64,000 nt of DNA from CAZYFH01 sp965249175 (GCA_965249175.1 OZ252227.1:5952001-6016000), one strand, 5' to 3'. Positions 25,359-34,660 are shown, numbered from the stretch's first letter. Notes: a model not told the origin generated them from the sequence alone. Translations and numbers: made by a program.

Positions 25359-26768
25359 GAGTCAAGCCCATTCTTAGTTGAAACTCTCCACGGCTCCCGA
25401 TGGCTTACGCGGCCTGCTTCTTCGACGTCGTCGTGTCGATCTTCAGTTCTCGCTTCAATGCGGCCCGAAGCGTGGGAAGGTGGCGGTAGCCCCTCACCCT
25501 TCGTAAGCGCGGTTCGATGTCCAGGAGGGCGGTCGCCAGCCAGCGGTGGCGTTGGCTCGAGCTCTGCCAGTGATCTACCTTCGCGCAGCGTTCCTCGACC
25601 AGCGCATTGACCGACTCCAGACAGTTCGTCGTCTTCAGCGACCGGCCCAGCACTCCGTACACGCCCAATCGATGTAACGTCAGGGTTTCGTCCAGGCCTT
25701 CCGCCAAGCTGTCAGCCGCCGACTGGTTCCGCTCGTCCAACTCGCCGTGGAGCGTCTCGAGCGCACCGAGGGCCTCGTCGTAGTCCGGCCGGTTGTACGC
25801 TCGCTGGAGACGCTGACGCCACACCGCCTGCTCGTGCTTGGCCAGGTAGCTCACCACGTTCTCGCGCTTGTGCCACTGGCACCGTTGGACCAGGGCCCGG
25901 CCCCGGAAGGCCTTCCGGACGGCCGTGCGGAGCCCCTTGCCGCCATCGAGGATGACCAGCACACCCTGGGAGAGGTCGAGGCCCCGCTCGACCAACGACC
26001 GCAGGAACGGTGTGAGCACCGTCGCGTTCTCCGTGTCCGTTTCGACGAAGCCCAGGAAGCGTTTCTCCCCAGACAGCGTGATGCCTAGCGCGATGACCAT
26101 CGTCGCGTCAGCGAACGTCTTGCCGTCCAGGAACACGGCCACCACGTCCTCATCGGATAGGTCCCGCTCCTGGAACGCCCGTAGCTGCGCCGCGCTGGCC
26201 TGGATGAACCCCCGGGACACCGTCGAACTCGACAGCCCGATCGCCCCGGGAATCGCCGCCGCGGCCGCCGCGTAGTTGCGGCACGAGATCCCGTAGAGCA
26301 CCCGTCGCAGCAGCGCGTCGTCCACCTCGCGGTCGTCATGCAACGCCTCATACGACCGCAGCGGAATCTCGCTCCCTGCGAGGCGACGAATCCGGGGCAC
26401 GCGAATCGGCACGCGCTGCCCCGCGAGACCCACCGTCCCAGGGTTACTGCCGTGACGGCGTCCACCGACCGACGCGTCCTTCCGGACGTAGCGCTCGCTC
26501 GCCAGCGCCGTCACCTCCTGGTCGAGCAACTCCTGCACATGCATCAGGCCCAGGGGCACCAGCGAGCGGATCAGCTCCACCTTCGCGTCCAGCTCCAGAT
26601 CCGCGTAGGCCTCGCGGTGAATGATGTTGACCGAGCCCAGCTTGCGAACTTTCTTGCGCTTCCTGACAGCACGTAGGACACTCATCGTGGCTCCTCTCTC
26701 TCGTGGGGTGATGTCCGTCTTTTGCAACGTCATCACACCACAGGGTCTGGAGCCGTTTCAATTTTCAA
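25359..26768 (-). mobile_element. IS256-family insertion sequence, copy 1
   Basis: About 1.4 kb. The inner terminal repeats are TTGAAACTCTCCACGGCTCC on the left and, reverse-complemented on the right, TTGAAAATTGAAACGGCTCC (about 15 of 20 match). The 19 bases before the left repeat (25359-25377, GAGTCAAGCCCATTCTTAG) are shared with copy 2, so they are probably part of the element. On the right, the similarity to copy 2 stops at 26768. In copy 1, TCTTAG also recurs inverted at 26769-26774. No 8-9 bp target duplication is seen. It separates the 24817 gene from the CDP-alcohol transferase, ending at that gene's stop. Confidence 0.85.
25405..26685 (-). CDS. IS256-family transposase (copy 1)
   Basis: 426 residues from the ATG at 26685, which has GAGGAG six bases upstream; an in-frame ATG at 26736 lies outside good spacing. 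The DDE catalytic set is intact: Asp in VAVFLDGKTFAD, Asp in VLVILDGGKGLRT and Glu in TTNCLESVNALVE, with the family signature VQRCQWHKRENV. It cuts and pastes or copies the element through a circular intermediate. It differs from copy 2 by three residues that I can see (V3/G, a Glu/Ala in SYEALHDD, and Lys/Thr near the C-terminus), so both look recent and functional. Confidence 0.93.
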   Translation of the reverse strand: MSVLRAVRKRKKVRKLGSVNIIHREAYADLELDAKVELIRSLVPLGLMHVQELLDQEVTALASERYVRKDASVGGRRHGSNPGTVGLAGQRVPIRVPRIRRLAGSEIPLRSYEALHDDREVDDALLRRVLYGISCRNYAAAAAAIPGAIGLSSSTVSRGFIQASAAQLRAFQERDLSDEDVVAVFLDGKTFADATMVIALGITLSGEKRFLGFVETDTENATVLTPFLRSLVERGLDLSQGVLVILDGGKGLRTAVRKAFRGRALVQRCQWHKRENVVSYLAKHEQAVWRQRLQRAYNRPDYDEALGALETLHGELDERNQSAADSLAEGLDETLTLHRLGVYGVLGRSLKTTNCLESVNALVEERCAKVDHWQSSSQRHRWLATALLDIEPRLRRVRGYRHLPTLRAALKRELKIDTTTSKKQAA

Positions 26769-26774
26769 CTAAGA

Positions 26775-27305
26775 TTAGCTCACCCTCCTCGCGAACGCCC
26801 GGTCGACAATCGACACGACCGTCGACGCCACCAGCGCGTAGCCAAGCGCACCCGCCGTCTGCGTCAAAAACGACGCGGCGTCTGCGGGCAGCCCCAGCCG
26901 CGCCACGGACAGGACCACAAGCGGCACGAAATAGAGGACGCCGTTCCAGCGCCCGATCCTGCTCATCCGTAGCTGCTTCTGCCGGTGCAGCAGATACGAG
27001 TCCACCACGTACTGGCCAAAGGCGACTGTGATCAGGAGAGGCAGGAGGGGTGTCACGAGTGCCGACACGGCGGCGCCCGTAAGCGCGCAGGTCACGAACA
27101 CGAAATCGGTGCCGTGGTCGAACAGCTGGCCCCCGGGCGAGGCCGTCCGCGTCACGCGCGCGACCCGTCCGTCCCAGTAGTCGGTCGCGATCGCCACGAG
27201 CAGCAGCACGATCAGCACCCTGGGGTCCACGAGCGCGGGTCGCGCGAAGGCCAGCGCGACCGGCGCGGTGAGTATCAGCCGCGCCGCCGTGAGCGCATGT
27301 GCCAC
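26775..27305 (-). CDS. CDP-alcohol phosphatidyltransferase family protein
   Basis: 176 residues with about six helices. The diagnostic active site D-x2-D-G-x2-A-R-x8-G-x3-D-x3-D is fully present (DYWDGRVARV, then GGQLFDHGTDF), so it should join a CDP-activated lipid to an alcohol such as glycerol phosphate or inositol. Its start overlaps the stop of the upstream membrane gene by one base, so it is the last gene of a three-gene run (28267, 27305, 26775). IS256 copy 1 lies immediately after its TAA. Confidence 0.85.
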   Translation of the reverse strand: MAHALTAARLILTAPVALAFARPALVDPRVLIVLLLVAIATDYWDGRVARVTRTASPGGQLFDHGTDFVFVTCALTGAAVSALVTPLLPLLITVAFGQYVVDSYLLHRQKQLRMSRIGRWNGVLYFVPLVVLSVARLGLPADAASFLTQTAGALGYALVASTVVSIVDRAFARRVS

Positions 27306-28270
27306 TACCGTCCAAACAGCTCACGCTGCGCTCTAGGCCAGAACGCTACCCCGATCAGCGCGTTGAACAAGATGAAGAAGTTGTGCTGCACCAACCCAAA
27401 CGCCGCCATTTGACCCTCGTTGTCGGGGAAGAGCACCACCCAGAAGGTAATCGCCGCAGCCCGCATGGGTGTTGGCACGGCGGCCGCAAAGAAAATGACC
27501 GGCAAGTACCCCAGGAGCGAGAGGAGGGACACCTCCACGCCGAACAGCCTCAATGCGACCGTGTAGACGACTACCGCCGCAAGTAGCGCCGGCGATCGCA
27601 ACAGAAAGAACAACGCGTAGTGCTTGAGGGTGGCCATCTTGAAGGCGTGGACAATTTTCTGATTCCGCCATTGCGTCGCGGGGAGGATCGTTCCGCGAAA
27701 GTAGAGCACCCAGGCGACGAAGACCGCGACGCCGCTCAACGCGATGGCGGGAATGAGGCCAAAGGCCTCGGGGAGCGTATCGCGGCTCGAGATAAATCCG
27801 ACGGTGGCCCACGTCAGCAGATAGAAGACCTCGCAAAACATGATGAACAGCATCACCGAGGCCACTTCCCATCCAGGCACCTGGTCGCGCTTGTTCAGGT
27901 AGAACGCCATGGCGCCCTTCCCGATCTGTTCGTTGAACACGGAGATGATGTAGGCGCTCGCTCGAATCGGCAGGATGTCCCGGTAGCGGATTGGCTTCAC
28001 GAACCAGGAGAGCGCACGCGTCACGACCAACGTGTCCACCAAGAAGTAGAACGTGGAGTACGCCATCATCAGTCCCAGCCAGGGCAGCCAGCGCACGCTC
28101 GCAAACACCCGCGTCATGTAGTCGACGAGCGACAACCCCTCGCGCGCCGCGGCGCCGTCCAGGCGGAAGTAGAGGTAGACGAAACATCCGGCCGTCATCA
28201 CCGGGAAGACGATGCGGCCCAGCGTGCTCGCGCGACGGGACGGCGCCGCGTCGCTGTTGGATTCGGTCAC
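27305..28270 (-). CDS. Polytopic membrane protein, function unknown
   Basis: 321 residues with about eight hydrophobic helices. The pattern (an N-terminal helix, then a loop IRYRDILPIRASAYIISVFNE with a buried polar face, and QIGKGAMAFYLNKR) resembles flippase-like proteins of the lysylphosphatidylglycerol synthetase transmembrane family, but the match is weak. It overlaps the start of the CDP-alcohol transferase downstream and the stop of the SDR gene upstream, so a membrane-lipid role is possible by context. Confidence 0.6.
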   Translation of the reverse strand: MTESNSDAAPSRRASTLGRIVFPVMTAGCFVYLYFRLDGAAAREGLSLVDYMTRVFASVRWLPWLGLMMAYSTFYFLVDTLVVTRALSWFVKPIRYRDILPIRASAYIISVFNEQIGKGAMAFYLNKRDQVPGWEVASVMLFIMFCEVFYLLTWATVGFISSRDTLPEAFGLIPAIALSGVAVFVAWVLYFRGTILPATQWRNQKIVHAFKMATLKHYALFFLLRSPALLAAVVVYTVALRLFGVEVSLLSLLGYLPVIFFAAAVPTPMRAAAITFWVVLFPDNEGQMAAFGLVQHNFFILFNALIGVAFWPRAQRELFGR

Positions 28271-29208
28271 GAGTGCTCGGCCTTCTCGGGCAGGAGCTTG
28301 TGCAGGGTCGCCGGGAGCGGCGTGAGGCGCACGCCGAGGTCAACATCCGCATTCGTGTGCACGGTGTCGTCGGCGGTGATCACGTCGATCACCGCTGGTG
28401 TCATCCCGCCCGGCCGCCACCACCCAGCCACGGTTGCACCCAGCTTGGCGGTCCACACTGGGATCGCACCGATCGACACATTGTGGCCCATCAGCCGCGC
28501 GGTCGCCGCGATCAGGTCGCGATAGGTGGTCGGCTCAGGCCCAACGAGCTCGTGGACGGCCGCGCCCGCCGCTTGCACCGTGCAGCAGTGCCGAATGGCG
28601 TGGCTCAAGTCGTCGACGTCCAGTGGACGCAGCGTGTGTCGCCCCCCACCCAGCAGGCGCACCGATGCCCGCGACGCCGCGCCGACGAGTGACCGCGCTC
28701 CGGCCGTGCCGGGGCCGAGCAGCAGCGGCGTACGGATGGTGCTGGAGGACGTGCCGGAACGGGTGACGAGCTGTTCGGCCACCCCCTTGGATCGGTAGTA
28801 GCCGTTGCTCGAGGTGCTGTCCGCGCCCAGGGTGCTGACGAACACGATGTGACCCACACCGGCGTGTCGACACGCCTCCACCACCGCCTCCGTTGCGTCC
28901 ACATTGGCCGTCTGGTAGCTGGAACGCCTACTCTCGATGAGAATACCCGCGAGATGCACCAGGCAGCTGACGCCGTCGAGCAGTGCCGCCAGCGTGTCCG
29001 CGTCGCCGTAGCGAATCACATGCGACGTGATCCTCGGATCGCGCGGTAGAGACGCTTCAGCCTCTCGTGTGCGCACCGCGGCGCGGACATGAAGGTCGTC
29101 CTGGTGGTCGGCCACGTGGCTCAACAGGGCTATCCCGACGCTGCTGTTGGCTCCAGTGATGGCGATGTGCAAGGGACCGGGGTGATCGCCGGTCGGCGAA
29201 ACGGCCAT
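28267..29208 (-). CDS. NAD(P)-binding atypical SDR (NmrA / NDUFA9-like)
   Basis: 313 residues. The N-terminal dinucleotide motif is IAITGANSSVGIALLSHV, followed by SCLVHLAGI and IVFVSTLGADSTSSNGYYRSK. The Y-x3-K pair of SDR enzymes is partly kept (YYRSKGVAE). The family includes quinone reductases, complex I assembly factors and sugar-nucleotide sensors. The C-terminal 100 residues are amphipathic. It is the first gene of a run of three overlapping genes and is divergent from the FO synthase, with 46 bp between the starts. Confidence 0.75.
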   Translation of the reverse strand: MAVSPTGDHPGPLHIAITGANSSVGIALLSHVADHQDDLHVRAAVRTREAEASLPRDPRITSHVIRYGDADTLAALLDGVSCLVHLAGILIESRRSSYQTANVDATEAVVEACRHAGVGHIVFVSTLGADSTSSNGYYRSKGVAEQLVTRSGTSSSTIRTPLLLGPGTAGARSLVGAASRASVRLLGGGRHTLRPLDVDDLSHAIRHCCTVQAAGAAVHELVGPEPTTYRDLIAATARLMGHNVSIGAIPVWTAKLGATVAGWWRPGGMTPAVIDVITADDTVHTNADVDLGVRLTPLPATLHKLLPEKAEHS

Positions 29209-29254
29209 GTAGAATCATCCCACGGCACACCGCGCGCCGGATCCCATAGGACAC

Positions 29255-31639
29255 ATGCAGGATCAGACCTATCATCGGCCCTCCCGCGACGAGGCACTTC
29301 GCCTCGTGCGTGACTCCGATCTCCCAGCGCTCATGGCGCGGGCGTCTGCGCTGAGAGACGCGGGGTTCGGAAATGCCGTGACGTACTCGAGGAAGGTCTT
29401 CGTCCCACTCACCCAACTGTGCCGCGACGTGTGTCACTACTGCACGTTCGCGCACCCGCCGAAGGCGGGCGAGCGCGCGTATCTGACGCTCGACGAAATG
29501 ATCGACGTGGCACGACAGGGCGCCGCGGCCGGCTGCCGCGAGGCCCTCTTTACCCTCGGCGACAAACCGGAACTGCGGTACCGCCAGGCGCGAGAGGAGC
29601 TCGCCGCCCTGGGGTATGCGACGACCATCGACTATCTCCGTGCCGCCGCCCAGGCGGTCTTCGATGCGACCGGCCTCTTGCCGCACGCGAATCCCGGCGT
29701 CGTCACCCGCGATGAGCTCATCGCCCTGCGAGAGATTTGTCCGTCGCAGGGCTTGATGCTCGAAAGTGTGTCGCGACGCTTGCTCGAGCGTGGCGAGGTG
29801 CACTTCGCCTCGCCGGACAAGGATCCGGATGCGCGGCTTGGGACCATGCGGGCAGCAGGCGAGCTCCGGATTCCCTTCACGTCCGGCATCCTCATTGGCA
29901 TCGGCGAAACGCGGGAAGAGCGGATCGAGTCGCTGATCGCACTGCGCGACCTCAACGACGCGCATGGACACATTCAGGAGATCATCATTCAGAACTTCAG
30001 GGCCAAGGCGGACACCCCGATGGCCGGGGCGCCCGAACCCGAGCTGGATGATCTCCTCTGGACGATCGCGACCGCCAGGACCATTTTCGGTCCCCACATG
30101 GCGATTCAGGCCCCACCCAACTTGAGTCCGGGGACGTTCGGCGCCCTGATCCGCGCCGGTATCAATGACTGGGGTGGGGTGTCGCCGGTGACGCCCGACC
30201 ACGTGAATCCCGAGGCGCCATGGCCGCACCTGGACGTGCTCTCCAGGACGACTGAAGACGAGGGCAAGGTGCTCGTCGAACGGCTCACGGCGTATCCTCG
30301 CTACATCCGAGAGATGGACACGTGGATTGCGGACGACCTCAGACCGGCCGTGGTGCGAGGGTCGGACGCCGAAGGTTTTGCACGCGCCGATGCGTGGACT
30401 CCGGGTGACGGCGACGCGCAGCTTCCAGAGTCGTTGTTGCAGCGCATTCGCATGACGGCCGTTCCGCACCCCTCGGCGCGTATCGCCGACCTGTGTGCCA
30501 GGGCGAGTCACGGCGCCGCACTCGACGCGGGCGAGATCGCGGAGTTGTTCACGGCCCGAGGCGACGACGTGGTGACGGTCGTGAGGGCCGCCGACGCGCT
30601 GCGTCGCGAGGTCAATGGCGACGAGGTGACCTACGTCGTCAATCGCAACATCAACTACACGAACGTCTGCTATTTCCGGTGTCAGTTCTGTGCGTTTTCC
30701 AAGGGGAAACTGAGCGAGAACCTGCGCGGCGCTCCCTACGACCTCGACCTCGACGAGATCAGGCGCCGGAGCATCGAGGCCTGGGAGCGCGGTGGCACCG
30801 AGGTCTGCATGCAAGGGGGGATTCACCCCGACTACACCGGGGAGACGTATCTGGAGATCTGCCGGGCGGTGAAGTCGGCCGTGCCGCAGATGCACGTGCA
30901 TGCGTTCTCGCCGCTGGAAGTCTGGCAAGGCGCAGAGACGCTCGGACTGTCACTGCACGACTTCCTGACGCAGTTGAAGGATGCGGGGCTCGGCACCTTG
31001 CCGGGCACTGCAGCCGAAATCCTCGATGACGAGGTCAGACAGGAGCTCTGTCACGACAAGATATCGACCAACGAATGGCTCGAGGTGATGGAGACCGCGC
31101 ATCACGTCGGTTTCAGAACCACCGCGACCATCATGTACGGTCACATCGATCGCCCGATTCACTGGGGCCGGCATCTGATGCGAATCAGGGGATTGCAAGA
31201 GAGGACGGGCGGGTTCACGGAGTTCGTGCCGCTGCCGTTCGTGCACATGGAGGCGCCGATCTACCTGAAGGGCCGAGCCCGCAAAGGCCCGACGTTCAGA
31301 GAATCGCTCTTGATGCATGCCGTCGCGAGACTGGCGTTGCATCCGGTGATTCCGAATATTCAGGCGTCGTGGGTCAAGATGGGGCCGCGGGGTGTGGCGG
31401 CGTGTCTGAACGCCGGCGTGAATGACCTCGGTGGCACCTTGATGAACGAGAGCATTACGAGAGCCGCCGGTGCGTCCTTCGGTCAGGAGCTGCCGCCCGA
31501 GGACATGGAATCCGTCATTGCCGACGTGAATCGCGTCCCGAAGCAGCGCTCAACCGCGTATGGCGAGCCGCCGGTCCAGCAGGTGGACCGTTCCTTTGGC
31601 GCGGCCGCGCTCGCACCGGTCGTCCAGACGCCGGTTTAA
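29255..31639 (+). CDS. fbiC: FO synthase, CofG/CofH fusion (FbiC)
   Basis: 794 residues made of two radical SAM halves. The N-terminal CofG half has Cys56, Cys60 and Cys63 in LCRDVCHYCTFAHPPK; the CofH half has CYFRCQFCAFSKGK at about residue 470. Both have the 4Fe-4S CxxxCxxC pattern. Together they turn 5-amino-6-ribitylamino-uracil and tyrosine into FO, the deazaflavin core of F420. Fusion is usual in Actinobacteria and some other phyla, with separate genes in archaea. CofC, CofD and CofE are not in the window. The gene is divergent from the SDR and convergent with a split-barrel-like gene 23 bp away. Confidence 0.95.
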   Translation: MQDQTYHRPSRDEALRLVRDSDLPALMARASALRDAGFGNAVTYSRKVFVPLTQLCRDVCHYCTFAHPPKAGERAYLTLDEMIDVARQGAAAGCREALFTLGDKPELRYRQAREELAALGYATTIDYLRAAAQAVFDATGLLPHANPGVVTRDELIALREICPSQGLMLESVSRRLLERGEVHFASPDKDPDARLGTMRAAGELRIPFTSGILIGIGETREERIESLIALRDLNDAHGHIQEIIIQNFRAKADTPMAGAPEPELDDLLWTIATARTIFGPHMAIQAPPNLSPGTFGALIRAGINDWGGVSPVTPDHVNPEAPWPHLDVLSRTTEDEGKVLVERLTAYPRYIREMDTWIADDLRPAVVRGSDAEGFARADAWTPGDGDAQLPESLLQRIRMTAVPHPSARIADLCARASHGAALDAGEIAELFTARGDDVVTVVRAADALRREVNGDEVTYVVNRNINYTNVCYFRCQFCAFSKGKLSENLRGAPYDLDLDEIRRRSIEAWERGGTEVCMQGGIHPDYTGETYLEICRAVKSAVPQMHVHAFSPLEVWQGAETLGLSLHDFLTQLKDAGLGTLPGTAAEILDDEVRQELCHDKISTNEWLEVMETAHHVGFRTTATIMYGHIDRPIHWGRHLMRIRGLQERTGGFTEFVPLPFVHMEAPIYLKGRARKGPTFRESLLMHAVARLALHPVIPNIQASWVKMGPRGVAACLNAGVNDLGGTLMNESITRAAGASFGQELPPEDMESVIADVNRVPKQRSTAYGEPPVQQVDRSFGAAALAPVVQTPV

Positions 31640-31662
31640 GGTTAGGACTCGATGACCGCGTC

Positions 31663-32064
31663 TTAACGGGGATCCAGTCGCACGAAGTACCGTGGCGGAA
31701 ACCCGGTCAGGAGCCGAAACACGACGCCGAGACTGTGCTCGTTGTTGACGCGATCGTGCTCGGCGCCGGTGACCGGGACGGCGAGGTAGTCTCCGGTCTC
31801 ACCATTCAGCGTGACCTGCACGTTCGGCTGATCCAGCGCGCGGCCGTACCACGCCCTCGGCCAGTGATTCGCAGCCACGTAGAGCTGGTCGTTGCTCTCG
31901 AGGCGCGCCACGACCCGGCCGTCTTGGGTGCCGTCCGCGGCGATGGTGGTAATGACGAGCGTGCCTTGCCCGGCGGGCTGGAAGAATCCAAGCAGCGACT
32001 CGAACGCGACCACGAGCCCGATGTAGACGCCGAGCGCAATCGCGAGTCGGCTTGCCGCTTTCAC
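31663..32064 (-). CDS. Membrane-anchored split-barrel-like protein beside FO synthase
   Basis: 133 residues from a GTG at 32064. One N-terminal helix (LAIALGVYIGLVVAFESLLG) is followed by VVARLESNDQLYVAANHWPR, AWYGRALDQPNVQVTL and YLAVPVTGAEHDRV. This order (substrate-side strand, then W-Y, N-P-x-V-x-V, and V-x-V) is that of the small deazaflavin/FMN split-barrel proteins (DUF385-like). Placement 23 bp from the FO synthase gene supports F420 or FO use, but the key phosphate-binding Lys/Arg cannot be assigned. It is coupled to the upstream membrane gene with a one-base gap. Confidence 0.55.
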   Translation of the reverse strand: MKAASRLAIALGVYIGLVVAFESLLGFFQPAGQGTLVITTIAADGTQDGRVVARLESNDQLYVAANHWPRAWYGRALDQPNVQVTLNGETGDYLAVPVTGAEHDRVNNEHSLGVVFRLLTGFPPRYFVRLDPR

Positions 32065-32065
32065 G

Positions 32066-32554
32066 TTAGGACTCCCCGGAAGCGACGCGCGCCGACCCGC
32101 GCGCCGGTACCGTCGGGTCTGCGTCCGGTCGATCCGCGTGGTCGAAACGGGGCCTCGCGCGCCAGAGTGCCACCATCGGCACCGCGAAGACGGCCGCGGC
32201 GACCACCCCGCCACGCCAACCGCCGGCCCGCGCGTTGACGATGTTGAAGACGAACATCGCGATCACGACCTGCCCGGTGTACACGGCCGCCCATGGCCAC
32301 ATCCAGGACTTCATCTTCCAGAATCCGTACGCTCCTGCGCCGTAGATGAGCCAATGGAGTGGTTCGGTCGCCTTGGCCCACCACCCGCTCAGCGCGAACC
32401 CGAACCAGATCTCGTCATCGGCGGCCACCGGCTTTGCGAACAGATCGAACGGGACGTAGACGAACGTCATGAAGACGCAGAAATAGAAGAGGAGGTTCAT
32501 CCACCAGGGCCGCGATGACCAATCAGCCTTCAACGCACTGACGAATCTAGTCAT
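32066..32554 (-). CDS. Small polytopic membrane protein
   Basis: 162 residues from the ATG at 32554, which follows GGAGA. It has four hydrophobic segments with a conserved-looking Trp-rich face (RPWWMNLLFYFCVFMTFVYV, ATEPLHWLIYGAGAYGFWKM, then SWMWPWAAVYTGQVVIAMFV). The C-terminal 35 residues are polar. No family is recognised. It ends one base before the split-barrel-like gene starts, so the two form a small operon and may form a membrane complex. Confidence 0.6.
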   Translation of the reverse strand: MTRFVSALKADWSSRPWWMNLLFYFCVFMTFVYVPFDLFAKPVAADDEIWFGFALSGWWAKATEPLHWLIYGAGAYGFWKMKSWMWPWAAVYTGQVVIAMFVFNIVNARAGGWRGGVVAAAVFAVPMVALWRARPRFDHADRPDADPTVPARGSARVASGES

Positions 32555-32712
32555 GGTCTCCAATGCCGAGCGAATCGCAGGGGCGTCACCACATCATGAT
32601 CGACCCGGCGTCGGATCCCTGCGAATGAAAGACCCGAATCTTCAGCGTGTATGTCGACCCGCGCTGAAGCCGGTGTCGCAATCGGGCGTTCTGATCCGTT
32701 CCACTGTCGTCA

Positions 32713-33726
32713 TCAGCTGCTCGAAAACCGAAGGCCGCCGTCGGTGTTTTCGAAGAGGATCATGAGTGAATCGGAGTCCCCGAAGGTCCGCATCGTGAAC
32801 GTCCGCGTGAGTGTGGGGCGGATCGTGAAGTCGATCTGTCCGTCAGGCGACACCGTGAGCGGTTGCGATTCGAATGGTCTCAGCTCCCGGACCACGGCCT
32901 CCAGAGGCGGGTAAAAGGTCCGGATCCAATCCTTGTCACGCTGGGACAACCCGGCCTGGGGCTCCAGCGGCTCGGTTTGGTATCGTGCCGGATCGAGTAT
33001 CAGGCCCTTGTCGAACTGGTAGTGCATGATCGAGTTGGGGTCCCACCTCGATCCGCTCACCAGATAGGCGGGGATCTTCCTCAAGATGTTGTAGTAGGTC
33101 GTGTCGCGATCCCAGTTGTTCGGCGGGTTGGCGAAGTGTGTGTAGACGGTCGCCACGTCCCACACCAGACCCGCATTGGGATTCTGGTGCTCGTGGGGCA
33201 GCCCCAGGGTGTGTCCGATCTCATGAAGGGCCGTGTCGTAGCCGTATGTCCAGCCATACAGCTGCCAGCCAAAGTTCATCGTGCGCTTGTGGGTCGGCTC
33301 CTCGAGCACTCGCCGTCCCACCCACGACCATGACCCGTCGCCTTGCATGAATCCGATTCGCACCTCGGCGTCTTCGCGATCGTCGACTTCCGTGAACTCC
33401 AACCCGATGCCAAGGTCTTTCCATTCCCGGAACGCGTCACGCACGACCTGCCGCTCACGATTGGCGCCCAACCAGCTTCGCCATTCCTGGCTTCCATCCT
33501 CGAACGCGACCGTCAGTCCGTCCGTCTCACGGTCGAAGAAGTGGTAGCGCAACTCCGTCCCATTCGCCCACTTTGACTGGTTCCGCAGGATCGCGGACGC
33601 TCGCCCCGGGTCGATGCCTGGGGCCAACACGCGTTCGCCCGCAACCGGCAACGTGCATCCGAGACGAGATTCCGGTCGTTGAGAGGCCGACCGTCGGGGC
33701 CTCACCTTGCCCCTCCTGATGCCCAT
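32713..33726 (-). CDS. Astacin-like zinc metalloprotease, C-terminus frameshifted
   Basis: 337 residues. The metzincin zinc site is HEIGHTLGLPHEHQNP (His168, Glu169, His172, His178) and the Met-turn is SIMHYQF near 234, both astacin-type. No signal peptide is obvious; the N-terminus is Arg-rich. The frame stops at FSSS, but the minus strand continues in the next frame from about 32716 to 32586 with RAADDDSGTDQ, then LQRGSTYTLKIRVFHSQGSD and AGSIMMW. A one-base change in a run of four T would restore about 43 more residues of a beta-sandwich-type tail. Decay and sequencing error are both possible. Confidence 0.75.
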   Translation of the reverse strand: MGIRRGKVRPRRSASQRPESRLGCTLPVAGERVLAPGIDPGRASAILRNQSKWANGTELRYHFFDRETDGLTVAFEDGSQEWRSWLGANRERQVVRDAFREWKDLGIGLEFTEVDDREDAEVRIGFMQGDGSWSWVGRRVLEEPTHKRTMNFGWQLYGWTYGYDTALHEIGHTLGLPHEHQNPNAGLVWDVATVYTHFANPPNNWDRDTTYYNILRKIPAYLVSGSRWDPNSIMHYQFDKGLILDPARYQTEPLEPQAGLSQRDKDWIRTFYPPLEAVVRELRPFESQPLTVSPDGQIDFTIRPTLTRTFTMRTFGDSDSLMILFENTDGGLRFSSS

Positions 33727-33905
33727 CGTTGTCCCTCCGTTTTCGGACGCGTGCCGAGGTCCGTGTAGCTAACAACGCGGCGTGGCCGCGAACCGAACAG
33801 CGGGGCGGGCGTTGTCAGGATGAGGCCACGCGCACGCCCGCGACGGCAGCCGAGATTCGCTTTCGGTGTCTGCCGCCGCGTGAGGCGTGCTCGGGTCAGT
33901 TGGGC

Positions 33906-34454
33906 TTACCGGCCTGGCACCATGATGTGGGCGGTCGACGTACCGGAATCCATGAGCCACATCACCGTGGCGCTGGGCATCTCAGGGATACCGAGCGAGC
34001 TCCCGGTCGCGCCAGGGACGGCGATCGTGATGTGCGTGCCGGCGCTCCCGGCGTCGTCACCGTTCATCGTGTGCCAGACCGACCCGAACACCGGGGCGAT
34101 CCGGGATCCGTTGGTCTCCATGGCGTCCAGGAGTTTCTGCCCGGAGGCCCGATCACCGCCGTCCGCGTACGCCTTGAGGGTCTGCTCGACGCGGTCGAGG
34201 TTGCCCTCATCGGTACACTGAACGGCGAAGGGGCGGGTGCCCGGGTTGGCGGAGCGGTCGTAGCACACCATGCTGTTCGCGCTTTCCTTCAGCACGACCC
34301 GTCTCCCGCTAGCGTCCCAGGACACGACGCCCGCGTCGGCTTTTGCTCGGTTCGGCGCAACCATCAGCGCCCGGTCGATGGTCGCCTGGTTCTGTGCGAA
34401 TCCGGTGGTGGTGACTGCCAGCAGGGCAGCGACGACGAGCGTGATGCGGACCAT
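33906..34454 (-). CDS. Exported protein of unknown function, paralogue of the gene at 20772
   Basis: 182 residues from the ATG at 34454, which follows GAGGAG. A signal peptide ends TGFAQ. It shares MVCYDRSANPGTRPFAVQCT then DEGNLDRV with the protein at 20772, and nearly the same ending (GTSTAHIMVPGR), while the first 60 mature residues differ. The two conserved Cys are kept. The gene stands alone, with a gap of 180 bp after it and 280 bp before it. This is a two-member exported family with no function known to me. Confidence 0.7.
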   Translation of the reverse strand: MVRITLVVAALLAVTTTGFAQNQATIDRALMVAPNRAKADAGVVSWDASGRRVVLKESANSMVCYDRSANPGTRPFAVQCTDEGNLDRVEQTLKAYADGGDRASGQKLLDAMETNGSRIAPVFGSVWHTMNGDDAGSAGTHITIAVPGATGSSLGIPEMPSATVMWLMDSGTSTAHIMVPGR

Positions 34455-34557
34455 GTTCGATCTCCTCACTTGTGGGCGCGACGCCGCCCGTTCAGGCCGG
34501 TGGCCAGTATATGTCGACTCCGAACGCGTAGGTAGAGAAGACACGAACCTGGTCTAG

Positions 34558-34660
34558 CTCCACCTCGATCCTCTGCTCGATCCACTGCGCGCACACGCCC
34601 GCTTCCAAGCCCTCCTGCGCCGCATGAACTTCCCGGAGACGGCGGACGACCGCTTAGGAC
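34558..34660 (+). pseudogene. C-terminal remnant of a TPR/kinase-type protein
   Basis: About 30 codons between an in-frame TAG at 34555 and the next gene read HLDPLLDPLRAHARFQALL then RRMNFPE. This is the usual last segment of TPR or adenylate-cyclase-like proteins of these bacteria (DPLR-x-DPRFQ-x-LLRRMNFP). Nothing of the rest of such a gene is present upstream. The reading frame then runs without a stop into the 34735 gene, so an annotation starting at 34624 would be too long. Confidence 0.4.

Noticed and set aside
29057..30928. A 623-codon minus-strand frame opposite the FO synthase
   Set aside because: The forward strand carries two complete radical SAM domains; the reverse frame has no motif.
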